Shown here: piece by piece, positions 8,247-17,406 of the stretch | Layout of the letters: each line of letters begins with the position of its first letter | How positions within the stretch are numbered: the stretch's first letter is position 1 | Assembly: GCF_002954265.1 (NCBI RefSeq) | Contig: NZ_PPSL01000001.1 | Span: 1-64,000 of the forward strand | Source: Flavipsychrobacter stenotrophus | Lineage (GTDB): Bacteria > Bacteroidota > Bacteroidia > Chitinophagales > Chitinophagaceae | Direction: 5' to 3' | Length of the DNA: 64,000 bases | The notes under the pieces: generated by a model | Databases searched by the model: none | The model's input: the letters and a program-made list of their open reading frames with translations, nothing else | Told to the model about the DNA's origin: nothing | Program-made: the position numbers and the translations under genes

Positions 8247-9704
8247 ATGAATGAACAAGTAAGAAAGCTGGAGCCGGCGGCGCTGTGGAATCATTTTGCA
8301 GATCTGAACGCGGTGCCACGCCCATCTAAGAAGGAACAAAGGGTAATAGCCTTTATGAAGGCTTTTGGTGAGGGACTGGGGTTGCCAACATCGGAAGATG
8401 AGGCTGGTAATGTGCTGATCAAAAAGCCGGCTACCGCTGGCATGGAAGATCGCCAGACGATAGTGATGCAGAGCCACCTGGATATGGTGCACCAGAAGAA
8501 CAGCGATACTACTTTTGACTTTGACAAGCAGGGTATAGAGATGTACGTAGATGGTGACTGGGTAAGGGCTAAGGGCACCACGCTTGGCGCTGATAATGGT
8601 ATTGGTGTTGCATCAATTATGTCACTGTTATCATCTACGGATATTGCTCATCCTGCTATTGAGGCATTGTTTACGATAGATGAAGAAACCGGTATGACCG
8701 GTGCATTGGAACTGAAGGGTGGGGTGCTGACGGGTAAGATATTGCTGAACCTGGATACGGAAGCGGACAATGAACTGACCATAGGTTGCGCGGGTGGTAT
8801 AGATATTACCGCAACCGGCAACTATAAGATGATGAAACCCAACAATACGGTTCCATACACCATAGCCGTAAAAGGGCTTACAGGCGGGCATTCGGGTGCT
8901 GATATTCACTTGGGGAGGGCCAATGCCAATAAGCTGATGAACCGCATATTGCTGTCGCTTACCAAGTCTATGACCATCAATATTGCCAGTATAAACGGTG
9001 GTAGTTTACGAAATGCAATTCCACGTGAGTCGGTAGCGGTGGTAGTGTTGAGTGAGAGTAATGTAGGAAGATTTCAGGAGGCAATGGCACAGTTTGATGC
9101 CATACTTAAAGATGAATACAGGGCAACAGATCCTAAGCTGGTTGTAAGTATTGAAAGTGCTGAAATGCCTGCACAGGTAATGGAGCCTTTTTTCCAGAAT
9201 AAAATATTACGTGCGCTATATGCCTGCCCTAATGGTATCTATCGCATGAGTCCGGAGATAGCCGGCCTGGTGCAGAGCTCTAACAACCTGGCACGTGTAT
9301 TAGTTACCGATGGTTCTTATAGCCTGCAGTGCCTTACCCGTAGTTCGGTAGACACAGAAAAGTATGATCTTAAAGATGCGATAGGCAGTGCATTTGAGTT
9401 GATGGAAGCTAACCTTACCTTTAGCGGTGTATACCCGGGTTGGGCGCCTAAACCGGGCTCCCCAATAGTGAAGCTGATGTCGGATCTGTACAAGGAAATG
9501 TTCCATGAAGAAGCGCACGTCAATGCTGTTCATGCGGGTCTGGAATGTGGTATACTGGGTACAAATTATCCGGGAATGGAAATGATATCTTTCGGCCCTA
9601 ATATTACCGGTGCACACTCACCGGATGAAAGCGCACAGATATCTTCTGTGCAAAAATACTGGTCTTATTTGCTAGAGACATTGAAGAGAATACCGAAAAA
9701 CTAA
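8247..9704 (+). CDS. pepD: aminoacyl-histidine dipeptidase (peptidase D, M20 family)
   Basis: At 485 residues the protein has the usual PepD length. Metal-site and catalytic motifs of the M20C group are present: MQSHLDMVHQ with H77 and D79, LGADNGIG with the bridging D116, and TIDEETGMTGA with the catalytic base pair E146-E147. The lid domain (GGHSGADIHLGRANA) and the late metal His segment (GAHSPDE) follow. PepD hydrolyses Xaa-His and other dipeptides in the cytoplasm, supplying free amino acids. The gene is transcribed alone and closed by a strong terminator. Confidence 0.95.
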   Translation: MNEQVRKLEPAALWNHFADLNAVPRPSKKEQRVIAFMKAFGEGLGLPTSEDEAGNVLIKKPATAGMEDRQTIVMQSHLDMVHQKNSDTTFDFDKQGIEMYVDGDWVRAKGTTLGADNGIGVASIMSLLSSTDIAHPAIEALFTIDEETGMTGALELKGGVLTGKILLNLDTEADNELTIGCAGGIDITATGNYKMMKPNNTVPYTIAVKGLTGGHSGADIHLGRANANKLMNRILLSLTKSMTINIASINGGSLRNAIPRESVAVVVLSESNVGRFQEAMAQFDAILKDEYRATDPKLVVSIESAEMPAQVMEPFFQNKILRALYACPNGIYRMSPEIAGLVQSSNNLARVLVTDGSYSLQCLTRSSVDTEKYDLKDAIGSAFELMEANLTFSGVYPGWAPKPGSPIVKLMSDLYKEMFHEEAHVNAVHAGLECGILGTNYPGMEMISFGPNITGAHSPDESAQISSVQKYWSYLLETLKRIPKN

Positions 9705-9717
9705 TTGATATTAACTG

Positions 9718-9761
9718 AAAGCGAAAGCTGCGATCATCCGATCGCAGCTTTCGCTTTTTTT
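9718..9761 (+). terminator. terminator after pepD
   Basis: A 15-bp perfect stem (9721-9735 with 9740-9754) with loop ATCC is followed by a run of T. Confidence 0.92.
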
Positions 9762-9796
9762 ATGGTTCATTATTTTTCTTTTTCCATGTGTGAGGC

Positions 9797-9804
9797 TAAA
9801 TTTG
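9797..9804 (+). promoter_or_regulatory. -7 box upstream of RibD-like reductase gene
   Basis: TAAATTTG lies 29 bp before the ATG at 9834. Confidence 0.6.
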
Positions 9805-9833
9805 ACGATCTTATTTAAATCCCTTTTACCAAC

Positions 9834-10364
9834 ATGAAAACTAGAAAAGTAATACTCTACATTGCCATGAGCCTGGATGGCTATATTGCTACGAACGACG
9901 GTGATCTTAGCTGGCTGGATGCCGTGCAAGTGCCTGGTGAAGACTATGGTTACAATGCTTTTGTCAGCTCAGTAGACACTGTTATCATGGGGCGGAAGAC
10001 GTACGATAAAGTACTCACTTTCGATATTCCTTTTCCCCATAAAGGCCATATGTGTTACGTGCTGTCCAATAGCAAACAAGGGACAGATGAAAATGTAACT
10101 TTTTATAACGGCGACCTTACAGCATTGATAGCCGATCTTAAGTCAAAAGAAGGAGAGGATATATTTGTAGATGGTGGTGCCAATATTGTGAATGAACTAA
10201 TGAAACACGGGCTGATCGATAAGTTCATCGTTTCTGTTATCCCTGTATTTCTTGGTGGTGGGATACGATTATTCAATGATGGCAGGCCGGGTGAAACGCT
10301 GAAGTTGGGGCACACATCCACTTATCCATCGGGCCTGGTGCAAATGTGGTATGATAGGGTTTAG
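9834..10364 (+). CDS. dihydrofolate reductase family protein (RibD C-terminal-like)
   Basis: The 176-residue protein begins RKVILYIAMSLDGYIATNDG, the strand-loop typical of RibD-C/DHFR-like reductases. It continues with VDTVIMGRKTYDKV and the NADPH-binding FVDGGANIVNELMKHGLID. These cytoplasmic enzymes reduce pterin- or pyrimidine-like substrates with NADPH; the substrate here is unknown and it is not a canonical FolA. Its stop codon overlaps the convergent DUF72 gene by a few bases. Confidence 0.85.
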   Translation: MKTRKVILYIAMSLDGYIATNDGDLSWLDAVQVPGEDYGYNAFVSSVDTVIMGRKTYDKVLTFDIPFPHKGHMCYVLSNSKQGTDENVTFYNGDLTALIADLKSKEGEDIFVDGGANIVNELMKHGLIDKFIVSVIPVFLGGGIRLFNDGRPGETLKLGHTSTYPSGLVQMWYDRV

Positions 10365-11131
10365 TGTTTCTTGCTAACGTATTCGTTTAGCGTAACGAGA
10401 TTTTGAACAGCGCCACCCATAGTATTATTAAAATAGGCGAATACCGACTTCCCTTCATTCAGCCAGTCTTTAATGTATGCCGCGTGTTCGTTAAGAAAAT
10501 CGTCGCTGTAGCTGCCGCGGTAATCGCCGGCTTCGCCATGGAAACGCATAACGACAAAATCTGATTCCATATCTATCAATGGTGTAGCAGAGGTTGGCAT
10601 GTCATGTATCACTACTGATGCGTGGTACTGTTCCAGCATCTGGTAGGTGTAGTCGTTGTACCATGATTTGTCTCTGAACTCGATAGCTAATTTCCATTGT
10701 CTGTTTTCATTGTACAGTTGAATGTCGTCCAGGAGTTTTCTAGTCACTTTTGTGCGAGACGCCTTTACACTTGCCGGGAGCTGGATAAGAACACAGCCAC
10801 TTTTTGCTCCGGTGGGCTTTATGGCCTGCATAAATTTCAAAACGTCGTCGGTGTTGTAGGTCAGTTCTTTTGCATGGGTAATACCCTTCCATAGCTTGAA
10901 GGTGAAACGAAAATTGTCGGGTACATCATTGGCCCATTTTTCTACCGTGCGAGCCATCGGTATTTTATAAAATGAGCTGTTTACCTCCAGGCTGCTGAAC
11001 AGGGATGCATAGTAGTTAAGCCTGCTTTTATCCCGGTACTGGGGAGGGAATAGCAGTTTGTTTTTTACGGGTAAGACAATATTACTGGTCCCGGAATAGT
11101 ATTTACCCTTATTTTTATGAATGGCGGACAT
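10361..11131 (-). CDS. DUF72 domain-containing protein
   Basis: The 256-residue protein shows DUF72 (YecE-like) features: an early YYSGTSN segment, YASLFSSLEVNSSFYKIP, FRFTFKLWKGITH, a WKLAIEFRDKSWY strand, VVMRFHGEAGDYRGSYSDD and a late VFAYFNNTMGGAAVQN-like segment. The family has a TIM-barrel fold. Its biochemical role is not established in general. The gene overlaps the convergent reductase gene at the stop codons and shares a short divergent region with xth. Confidence 0.88.
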   Translation of the reverse strand: MSAIHKNKGKYYSGTSNIVLPVKNKLLFPPQYRDKSRLNYYASLFSSLEVNSSFYKIPMARTVEKWANDVPDNFRFTFKLWKGITHAKELTYNTDDVLKFMQAIKPTGAKSGCVLIQLPASVKASRTKVTRKLLDDIQLYNENRQWKLAIEFRDKSWYNDYTYQMLEQYHASVVIHDMPTSATPLIDMESDFVVMRFHGEAGDYRGSYSDDFLNEHAAYIKDWLNEGKSVFAYFNNTMGGAVQNLVTLNEYVSKKH

Positions 11132-11204
11132 GTGTTTGGTGTTACAAGCTTTGTGCCAACACGTTTTAAGAAAACCGGCTTAATTTTACTGTAATTAGTG
11201 TATT

Positions 11205-11978
11205 ATGAAAATAGCTACCTACAATGTGAATGGCATTAGCGCCCGTCTCCCTGTTCTGTTGCGTTGGTTAGCCGAAGCGCAACCCGACGTTGTGTGCCTG
11301 CAAGAGCTGAAAGCACCACAGGAAAAGTTCCCGCTTAAGGAAATACAGGATGCGGGTTATCATGCCATATGGCATGGACAGAAGAGCTGGAATGGTGTGG
11401 CTATTTTGTCTCGTAGTGCAGATATAAAAGAGGTACGCCGTGGGCTGCCGGGCGATGAAGAAGATGTGCAGAGCAGGTATATAGAGGCGATGGTAAACGA
11501 TGTGCTTATAGCTTGCTTGTACCTGCCCAATGGTAATCCTGCACCAGGTCCGAAATTTGATTACAAGCTGGACTGGTTCAGGCGGTTTACCACTCATGCT
11601 CAGATGCTATGGGAAGAAGATATACCCGTAGTACTTTGCGGCGATTACAATGTAATACCAACTGCGCTGGATGCATATAAAGCGGAGCGATGGGTAGATG
11701 ATGCCTTGTTCCGACCTGAGACGGTTGAAGCCTTTAATAAACTCATGCAGCAAGGCTGGACAGATGCCATAAGAAAGCTGTACCCCTATGAGGTCATCTA
11801 TACTTTCTTCGATTACTTCCGCGATGCTTATGGTCGTAATGCCGGTCTGCGCATAGATCATTTCCTGCTTAGTCCGCACCTCAATAAGCGACTACTTGCC
11901 GGTGGTGTATACCACGATGTACGCGGCTGGGAAAAGAGTAGTGATCATGCACCGGTGTGGATAGAAGTGAAGGATTAG
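11205..11978 (+). CDS. xth: exodeoxyribonuclease III / AP endonuclease
   Basis: This 257-residue EEP-family nuclease carries the expected active-site motifs: ATYNVNGI (N7), CLQELK (metal-binding E34), YLPNGNP, CGDYNVIPT (catalytic Asp and Asn) and the C-terminal SDHAPV (D247-H248). Exonuclease III cleaves at abasic sites and degrades 3' ends in base-excision repair. Its 3' end overlaps the convergent tatD-like gene by 4 bp. Confidence 0.94.
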   Translation: MKIATYNVNGISARLPVLLRWLAEAQPDVVCLQELKAPQEKFPLKEIQDAGYHAIWHGQKSWNGVAILSRSADIKEVRRGLPGDEEDVQSRYIEAMVNDVLIACLYLPNGNPAPGPKFDYKLDWFRRFTTHAQMLWEEDIPVVLCGDYNVIPTALDAYKAERWVDDALFRPETVEAFNKLMQQGWTDAIRKLYPYEVIYTFFDYFRDAYGRNAGLRIDHFLLSPHLNKRLLAGGVYHDVRGWEKSSDHAPVWIEVKD

Positions 11979-12745
11979 TTCACCTGTGATTTAAATAATA
12001 CTTCCGCATTCTCTGTTGTGATCCGCTCTACATCCAGGTAAGATACCTCCATAAGCTCAGCAATCTTTACTGCTATAACCGGTATGTAGCTGCTCTCATT
12101 GCGCTTGCCGCGGTAGGGAACGGGTGCCAGGTAAGGTGCGTCTGTTTCCAGTACTACATGGCTTAAGCCTATCTCTTTTAGGGTGTCGGGTAGGGTGCTT
12201 TTCTTATAAGTAAACGCGCCTCCTAGACCCAGGTAAAAACCAAGCTCCATGATCTGTTTAGCTTCGTCGGTTGTGCCGCTGAAACAGTGGAATACGCCGG
12301 TTAGTTTGCCGTTTTGTTTCTTACGGACGATGTCTATACAATCTTGTGTGCTGCTGCGGCTGTGTATAACTATAGGCAGGTTGTGTTGTAGGGCAAGATC
12401 TATCTGCCGTTCAAAGGCAATGATCTGCTGTTCCTTAAAGGTCATGTCCCAGTAGTAGTCGAGGCCTATTTCACCTACTGCATAAAATTGCCTGTCTCCC
12501 AGCCACTTTTCTACAATGGCCAGTTCGTCATTGTAGTTCTCCTTTACATAAGTCGGGTGCAGGCCCATCATGGGCAGGCAATTCTCCGGCCATTGGTCGG
12601 CCAGTTGCAGCATGCCTTTTATAGTTCCGCTGTCGCAGTTGGGCATATACATACGGGTTACGCCGGCTTCAATAGCCCGTTGTATCTGCTGCTCATCGGT
12701 AATAAGGGTTTCGTCGTATAAGTGGGTATGGGTATCTATGTACAT
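11975..12745 (-). CDS. TatD family metal-dependent hydrolase (DNase)
   Basis: The 256-residue TIM-barrel protein has all TatD metal ligands in order: DTHTHLYD (H6, H8), VGEIGLDYYWD (E92), VIHSR (H128), FHCFSG (H153) and ETDAPYLAP (D202). TatD proteins are Mg-dependent 3'-5' DNases linked to repair and DNA turnover, which makes the exonuclease III neighbour plausible company, though the two converge and are not co-transcribed. A -7 box (TACCTTTG) lies at 12753-12760. Confidence 0.93.
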   Translation of the reverse strand: MYIDTHTHLYDETLITDEQQIQRAIEAGVTRMYMPNCDSGTIKGMLQLADQWPENCLPMMGLHPTYVKENYNDELAIVEKWLGDRQFYAVGEIGLDYYWDMTFKEQQIIAFERQIDLALQHNLPIVIHSRSSTQDCIDIVRKKQNGKLTGVFHCFSGTTDEAKQIMELGFYLGLGGAFTYKKSTLPDTLKEIGLSHVVLETDAPYLAPVPYRGKRNESSYIPVIAVKIAELMEVSYLDVERITTENAEVLFKSQVN

Positions 12746-12752
12746 TATGTGA

Positions 12753-12760
12753 CAAAGGTA
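12753..12760 (-). promoter_or_regulatory. -7 box of tatD-like gene
   Basis: TACCTTTG on the minus strand, 8 bp upstream of the ATG. Confidence 0.6.
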
Positions 12761-12772
12761 ATCAGTGGATAC

Positions 12773-13693
12773 TTAATAATAAGTTATCGTCCGAGCGTAA
12801 ACTAAATCCTTACTATATGCTTTCGTTACCCAGTTGTTGTGAATGTCGTACTTATAAGTAATTAGCGAGACAGAAGGCTTGCCAAATATATACTGCTTCA
12901 TATAATTAATATTGCCACACTCATCGTATTTGCAAGTTATTTTTCCATCAGGTTTACCCTTGTAATCAAAAATATCCTGTTCAATTATTCTTCCTGCAGC
13001 GTCATATTTTATTATTGCTTTACCGGCAAAATAACCTTCCATTCCCATACCAAAATACTCATACATTTTATAGAAAACATTTGCCGATTCGGTGGCGTCT
13101 TTAGTACCGTGGCTGGTATTTATCTCTGCAAGTTGGCTCTTGTTGTTGTATTTGAATGTAATTTTTTGTTGTCTTGAAATGCTGCTATCAAGTTTTCCGA
13201 ATTCGTTTATTTTTTCAATAACAACTTTGCCTTCTTTATCATATTCAAACTGAGTTATGAATTTTACAACGGTATTATCGATCAACGTTTCTATTTGTTG
13301 TCCTTTATCATTGTATTTATATAGGATGGTTTCTACATAGTCTTCTAATGTGTTTGCACTTGTTTGTTTTAGCAAATGATGCTCCTTATCATAGTAAAAT
13401 ATGGTTGTGTATTTACTGATGTAGGCCGAATCGCTTGTAGTTATAGTAGAAGGTGTGTCGTCATTTGGATCATTCACGTATATTGGTTCATTGACGCATA
13501 TAGATTTGATCAGATACCCTTCAGTATCAAAAGAATCAAGTTGATAGTCTTTTTTAGAATCGTTCAGTACCTCAACAATAGTTTTCACTTTGCCATTTAA
13601 ATTCCGCTTTTGCCAATCATTCTTTCCATTGCTCTGGCCGAAGCTTGAGATGCTCACGAATAATAGAATCAATAAGGTTGTAATAAATCTCAT
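12773..13693 (-). CDS. secreted YD-repeat-like protein, function unknown
   Basis: The 306-residue protein begins with a signal peptide (FVSISSFGQS). It is built from irregular 20-30-residue units ending in Y/F-x-Y/N-D-x-x-G/H, such as FYYDKEHHLLKQ, YKYNDKGQQIET, FEYDKEGKVVIE, IKYDAAGRIIEQ and CKYDECGNI. These resemble RHS/YD repeats, which usually wrap into beta-solenoids or shells at the cell surface. No toxin or protease domain is present and it is far shorter than true RHS proteins. Codon use is AT-rich. It lies 16 bp downstream of the polysaccharide deacetylase gene on the same strand, so the two may be co-transcribed. Confidence 0.7.
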   Translation of the reverse strand: MRFITTLLILLFVSISSFGQSNGKNDWQKRNLNGKVKTIVEVLNDSKKDYQLDSFDTEGYLIKSICVNEPIYVNDPNDDTPSTITTSDSAYISKYTTIFYYDKEHHLLKQTSANTLEDYVETILYKYNDKGQQIETLIDNTVVKFITQFEYDKEGKVVIEKINEFGKLDSSISRQQKITFKYNNKSQLAEINTSHGTKDATESANVFYKMYEYFGMGMEGYFAGKAIIKYDAAGRIIEQDIFDYKGKPDGKITCKYDECGNINYMKQYIFGKPSVSLITYKYDIHNNWVTKAYSKDLVYARTITYY

Positions 13694-13708
13694 AGTGTCG
13701 ATTGTTTA

Positions 13709-14344
13709 TTAAACAGGTAGCGCCTTTAATTGCCATCCCATAGCCTTACAGTGTTCCAACACCTTAGGCAAGGCAAAGTGCATCCTTTCCCAGGCTTTTT
13801 CGCTGTCGTGAAATACTATTATGGAACCGGGCTGTATGTGGTTAAGTGCATGTGCGGCGCACTGCTGTGGAGTAATATTTTTGTCAAAATCGCCGGTAAT
13901 AATATCCCACATGTATATCTTCCATGCAGGGTGGGCATTGATGAGTTTTCTGGCTTGAGTTAGCTTTATGCGGCCATAGGGCGGGCGGAATATTTTGTTG
14001 CTGATCACCTGCGCCGCCCTGGTAATATTTTTCAGGTAGGTGAAGTTCTCATTCTTCCAGCCGCTGATGTGGTCGTAGGTGTGGTTGCCGGTCACATGGC
14101 CTTCGGCCAGTATGCGGTTGTACATTTCATTGTGCAGTACTACGTTGTTGCCTACACAGAAGAAGGTTGCTTTAGCATTGTATTTGGCCAGCTCGTCCAG
14201 TACAAAAGCAGTTGCTGTAGGGTGGGGGCCATCATCAAATGTGAGGTAAACAGCGGGCTCATTACCCACAGGCATATCCCAGATGATCTCTTTGGGAAAC
14301 AGTTTTTTCAGCCACTGGGGTGTCTTTACCCAATACGTTACCAT
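13709..14344 (-). CDS. polysaccharide deacetylase family protein (NodB homology)
   Basis: The 211-residue protein is essentially one NodB domain (carbohydrate esterase 4). Motifs seen are YLTFDDGPHP with catalytic D37 and metal D38, the GHVTGNHTYDH metal site (H88, H92), FRPPYGR (120-125) and a late IIVFHDSEKAW. It would remove N-acetyl groups from chitin-like or peptidoglycan sugars. There is no clear signal peptide, only an N-terminal segment with Trp and Leu, so its location is uncertain. The gene sits between the YD-repeat-like gene and batE on the same strand. Confidence 0.9.
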   Translation of the reverse strand: MVTYWVKTPQWLKKLFPKEIIWDMPVGNEPAVYLTFDDGPHPTATAFVLDELAKYNAKATFFCVGNNVVLHNEMYNRILAEGHVTGNHTYDHISGWKNENFTYLKNITRAAQVISNKIFRPPYGRIKLTQARKLINAHPAWKIYMWDIITGDFDKNITPQQCAAHALNHIQPGSIIVFHDSEKAWERMHFALPKVLEHCKAMGWQLKALPV

Positions 14345-14374
14345 GCTATAAAAATAAGAAACGATTTTGCATGG

Positions 14375-15130
14375 TTATATTTTATTTATCAGGTTCAGCT
14401 GTATCCATCCTTTGTGGCCGTCGGGCAGAACTGCTTCTATATACTCACCCCTAGTCGATCCGGTTTTAATTGTGGTTCCTTCCGGTATCAGGCTGACGGG
14501 TTTCCCTTTCAGGTCGGCATTCATCAGTGGTGCGTCATGTTGCATTACCACGGCTTTGTTACTGTTACTTACATTCCCGGCCGAAAAGTAAGCGAGTGTC
14601 AAAATACATATCCACACTAATACAAGGATGACCATCAGTTGTGGAGGCACTATTGTTACGCCGGTTTTCCTGGTGCGGCTCACCAGCATAATGAGCACAA
14701 TTGTTACGAAGGTTATCAGGGATAATATCGCCCATATATTGGCTGCCGATGCCTTGGTAAGGTTATGCCACCATTCAATGAAAAAAATCTCGGGCACTAC
14801 CTGTATATGATTGCTTATCCTGTTTTGAGTCAATATAAGGTTTTCCCTTGCTTCCTTATGATCGGGATTTATGTGGAGTGCTCTCTCGTAGTTGAGTATA
14901 GCCGGTGCCACCTGGTTAAGCCGGTAATAGGTGTTGCCAAGGTTATAATAAACTTCTGCTATGCCGGGGTGTGTGGCCGCTACCTGCTCATAGCAGGCCA
15001 GTGCGCTGTCGTACTGCTTTTGTTGAAACAGCTGATTCGCTTTGTTCCAGAGTGCGTTGCCGGCATCGGCTGCCATAGCGCAAACGGATGATAGAATTAT
15101 CAGAACGCCGGTCAGTAATGTGCCTTTCAT
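14375..15130 (-). CDS. batE: BatE-like TPR protein with C-terminal SH3-like domain
   Basis: I chose the ATG at 15130 because it starts a good signal peptide (MKGTLLTGVLIILSSVCAMA); the longer frame begins at 15199. After it come two or three TPR units (NKANQLFQQKQYDSALACYE, AEVYYNLGNTYYRLNQ, LNYERALHINPDHKEARE), two transmembrane segments and a small SH3-like domain at the C-terminus (TTIKTGSTRGEYIEAVL...GWIQL). This is the BatE arrangement. It follows batD, as in Bacteroides Bat (aerotolerance) clusters, but no BatA/BatB von Willebrand genes are adjacent here. Confidence 0.85.
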   Translation of the reverse strand: MKGTLLTGVLIILSSVCAMAADAGNALWNKANQLFQQKQYDSALACYEQVAATHPGIAEVYYNLGNTYYRLNQVAPAILNYERALHINPDHKEARENLILTQNRISNHIQVVPEIFFIEWWHNLTKASAANIWAILSLITFVTIVLIMLVSRTRKTGVTIVPPQLMVILVLVWICILTLAYFSAGNVSNSNKAVVMQHDAPLMNADLKGKPVSLIPEGTTIKTGSTRGEYIEAVLPDGHKGWIQLNLINKI

Positions 15131-15273
15131 TGTTGCCGCGGTCGATGTCATTTTATTGATGCTGTATTTATAAAGTTGGTTAGTTGCGTAGTCACTCACC
15201 TTTTAGTCCTCTTTCGTTTTCACATAAAAGTAAAACAACTAAGCGCTTTTACTTTTGAGTTTTACTTTTTTAC

Positions 15274-17328
15274 TTAAATAACTCCTTCCAGGTCGCTGAT
15301 CACCTTCATAGCAGCCTCATAAGTATGGCTCATGTCATTCTTGCCGCCGGTTGCATATAGGGCTGTTTCGCATTCCCATATCACATCTTCAAACTGCTGC
15401 TGCACTACCTGCGGTACTTTACGCTCCGCAAAAGCAGCACGTGCGGTATCTCTCGAAAGGGCAGACAATGGTATATGCAACTTATCGCTAAGATACAACC
15501 ATATGGCTTTAGATACTTCTTCGTGGAAAGAGGTTTTGTTCTGCTCAGCCAGCAATTTCTTGGCGGTCATTAGTCGCTGCAAGGCTATTTTATTAGCCTT
15601 TTTATGCCTGATCATAGTATCATCATGCTCATCACTTTTCTTTCGCCATACCAATAAGCCTACAAATGCCAGCACTGGTAGCGCATATAGCGACCAGTAT
15701 CCCGGTGATTCTAAAAGTGGCTTGTTCTTCATCTGCAAGTCAGTAAGGCTCTTAGTGGCGTTACCATTTATGTCTTTCCTTGTTACGGAAATATTTTCAG
15801 TAGGCTTTGTCGGGTTATAGTGTTTTCCCGGTGTTATATGCACTTTTATAGGCGCCGTGTTGATGGTTACATACTTGCCAGCGTTAGCATCAAAGTAGGT
15901 AAATGGTACGGAAGGTATTTCATAATCTCCGGGTGTTTGTGGTGTAATAGCGTAGCTAAGAATTTTAGATCCGCTTATTGTAGTGCTACGGCCGGTAATG
16001 GTATCTACTACTACGGGGTCGTAAGTGTTGATGCCGCTAGGCAGGTGCAATTTCGGAGGAGTGATAAACTTGATGTTGCCGCTGCCGCTTATTGTAAGGG
16101 TGAGCGTAGCTACATCGTCTGTAGTTAGTTCTTTTTTATCCAGTTTGGCTTCAGCAGTGAACTTTCCTACAGCACCACCATATTCCTCGGGTTGACCATT
16201 ATCAGGCAGTGCTGAAACATTGATCTTTACAGGTGGATTTTTTAATGTAATCGGTACGTCTCTGAACACTGTAGCATCATAATAGGCATTGTTAAATACC
16301 GGGTCATTCATCATCAACGTTCCGGTAAATGGATTAACGAAATCATCCGCTACTCGGCGGCGCACCTGTTGGGTGATCTTAGCAGCACCTTTTATTTCTA
16401 CAGGGTCGAGCTCCAATGCACCTGCCTGTTGTGGAAATAATGCCAGCTTTTTGATCAGGAACACCTGGTATTTCTTTCCGTCTACAACTTCTATTGTTGG
16501 TTTTGGCTGCGGAATATCGAAATATTCTACCCAAAAACCGTTAAGGTCTGGTAGTCCGTTAAGCCCAGCTTCAAAAGGTATACGGGAGTACAGTTTATAG
16601 CTGGCTGTTATCTGCTCACCTACATGCACCTTGCTCTTATCTACTACAACTCTTACAAAGATATCTTTTTTAAGCTGAGCTTCGTCAATTGCCGGGGCAG
16701 CTGGTGCAGATTTTGACTGAGGTTGCAGTGGTTGTGCTCCTCGCGCCTGAGGCATTGGCTGCATTTGCCGCGCTCTTTGCATTTGCTGTATGTAAGCGTT
16801 TTGTAACCGATTTACCTGCGCCTGCAGTTGCTCGAACTGTGCCATCTGCTGCTGAAACTGTGCTAAGGGGTCATCGTCCTCGTCCATCATTTTTTGATTG
16901 GCGGGACGTCGCGGCTGTTGTGGTGCCAGCGAGCCTGGTACCACTTCAATTGTTATTGCATTAGACTGATAAACGTGTCCTGCATTATCTTTCGCTGATG
17001 CGGGCGGGATGGTTAGCTTTCCGACTTTATTTGGTTTGACTATATAGCTTACTCTAAATGAAACGGATCGTACTCCATTTTCAATATTAAAACTCTGTAT
17101 TGGGTATGGGCCTTGAAGGGGAGTAAAGTCTCCGAACCCATTAGTCCGTATACCCTCAAGGTTTTCTACATTACGAACTACAAAGTCCAGTTGAACCTGG
17201 TCTTTTATGCCGATCCTGCCTGAAGATGGGGTAGCTATAAAAGCCACTTGCGCCCATGCATGGCAACAACCCCCTAGTGCTAAAAGGAATAGTATGTTAC
17301 AACGCCACATATGCTTAATGTGATTCAT
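15274..17328 (-). CDS. batD: BatD family protein
   Basis: The 684-residue protein has a signal peptide (ending HAWAQ), and the start of the mature protein (VAFIATPSSGRIGIKDQVQLDF) is typical of BatD. Several immunoglobulin-like beta domains follow, interrupted by a Gln/Met-rich linker (about residues 145-205). Near residue 565 a single membrane span (YALPVLAFVGLLVW) leads into a helical cytoplasmic tail of about 110 residues. BatD is thought to act at the inner membrane with other Bat proteins in envelope stress tolerance. The gene precedes batE by 75-145 bp and has a -7 box, TAATTTTG, at 17342-17349. Confidence 0.92.
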   Translation of the reverse strand: MNHIKHMWRCNILFLLALGGCCHAWAQVAFIATPSSGRIGIKDQVQLDFVVRNVENLEGIRTNGFGDFTPLQGPYPIQSFNIENGVRSVSFRVSYIVKPNKVGKLTIPPASAKDNAGHVYQSNAITIEVVPGSLAPQQPRRPANQKMMDEDDDPLAQFQQQMAQFEQLQAQVNRLQNAYIQQMQRARQMQPMPQARGAQPLQPQSKSAPAAPAIDEAQLKKDIFVRVVVDKSKVHVGEQITASYKLYSRIPFEAGLNGLPDLNGFWVEYFDIPQPKPTIEVVDGKKYQVFLIKKLALFPQQAGALELDPVEIKGAAKITQQVRRRVADDFVNPFTGTLMMNDPVFNNAYYDATVFRDVPITLKNPPVKINVSALPDNGQPEEYGGAVGKFTAEAKLDKKELTTDDVATLTLTISGSGNIKFITPPKLHLPSGINTYDPVVVDTITGRSTTISGSKILSYAITPQTPGDYEIPSVPFTYFDANAGKYVTINTAPIKVHITPGKHYNPTKPTENISVTRKDINGNATKSLTDLQMKNKPLLESPGYWSLYALPVLAFVGLLVWRKKSDEHDDTMIRHKKANKIALQRLMTAKKLLAEQNKTSFHEEVSKAIWLYLSDKLHIPLSALSRDTARAAFAERKVPQVVQQQFEDVIWECETALYATGGKNDMSHTYEAAMKVISDLEGVI

Positions 17329-17341
17329 ATTTAGGTATGCA

Positions 17342-17349
17342 CAAAATTA
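17342..17349 (-). promoter_or_regulatory. -7 box of batD
   Basis: TAATTTTG on the minus strand, 14 bp upstream of the ATG. Confidence 0.55.
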
Positions 17350-17406
17350 ATTTGATTGTTCATCTATCAGAAAAAGCAGTGGTTAAACCTACGTTAAAAA
17401 GAAATT

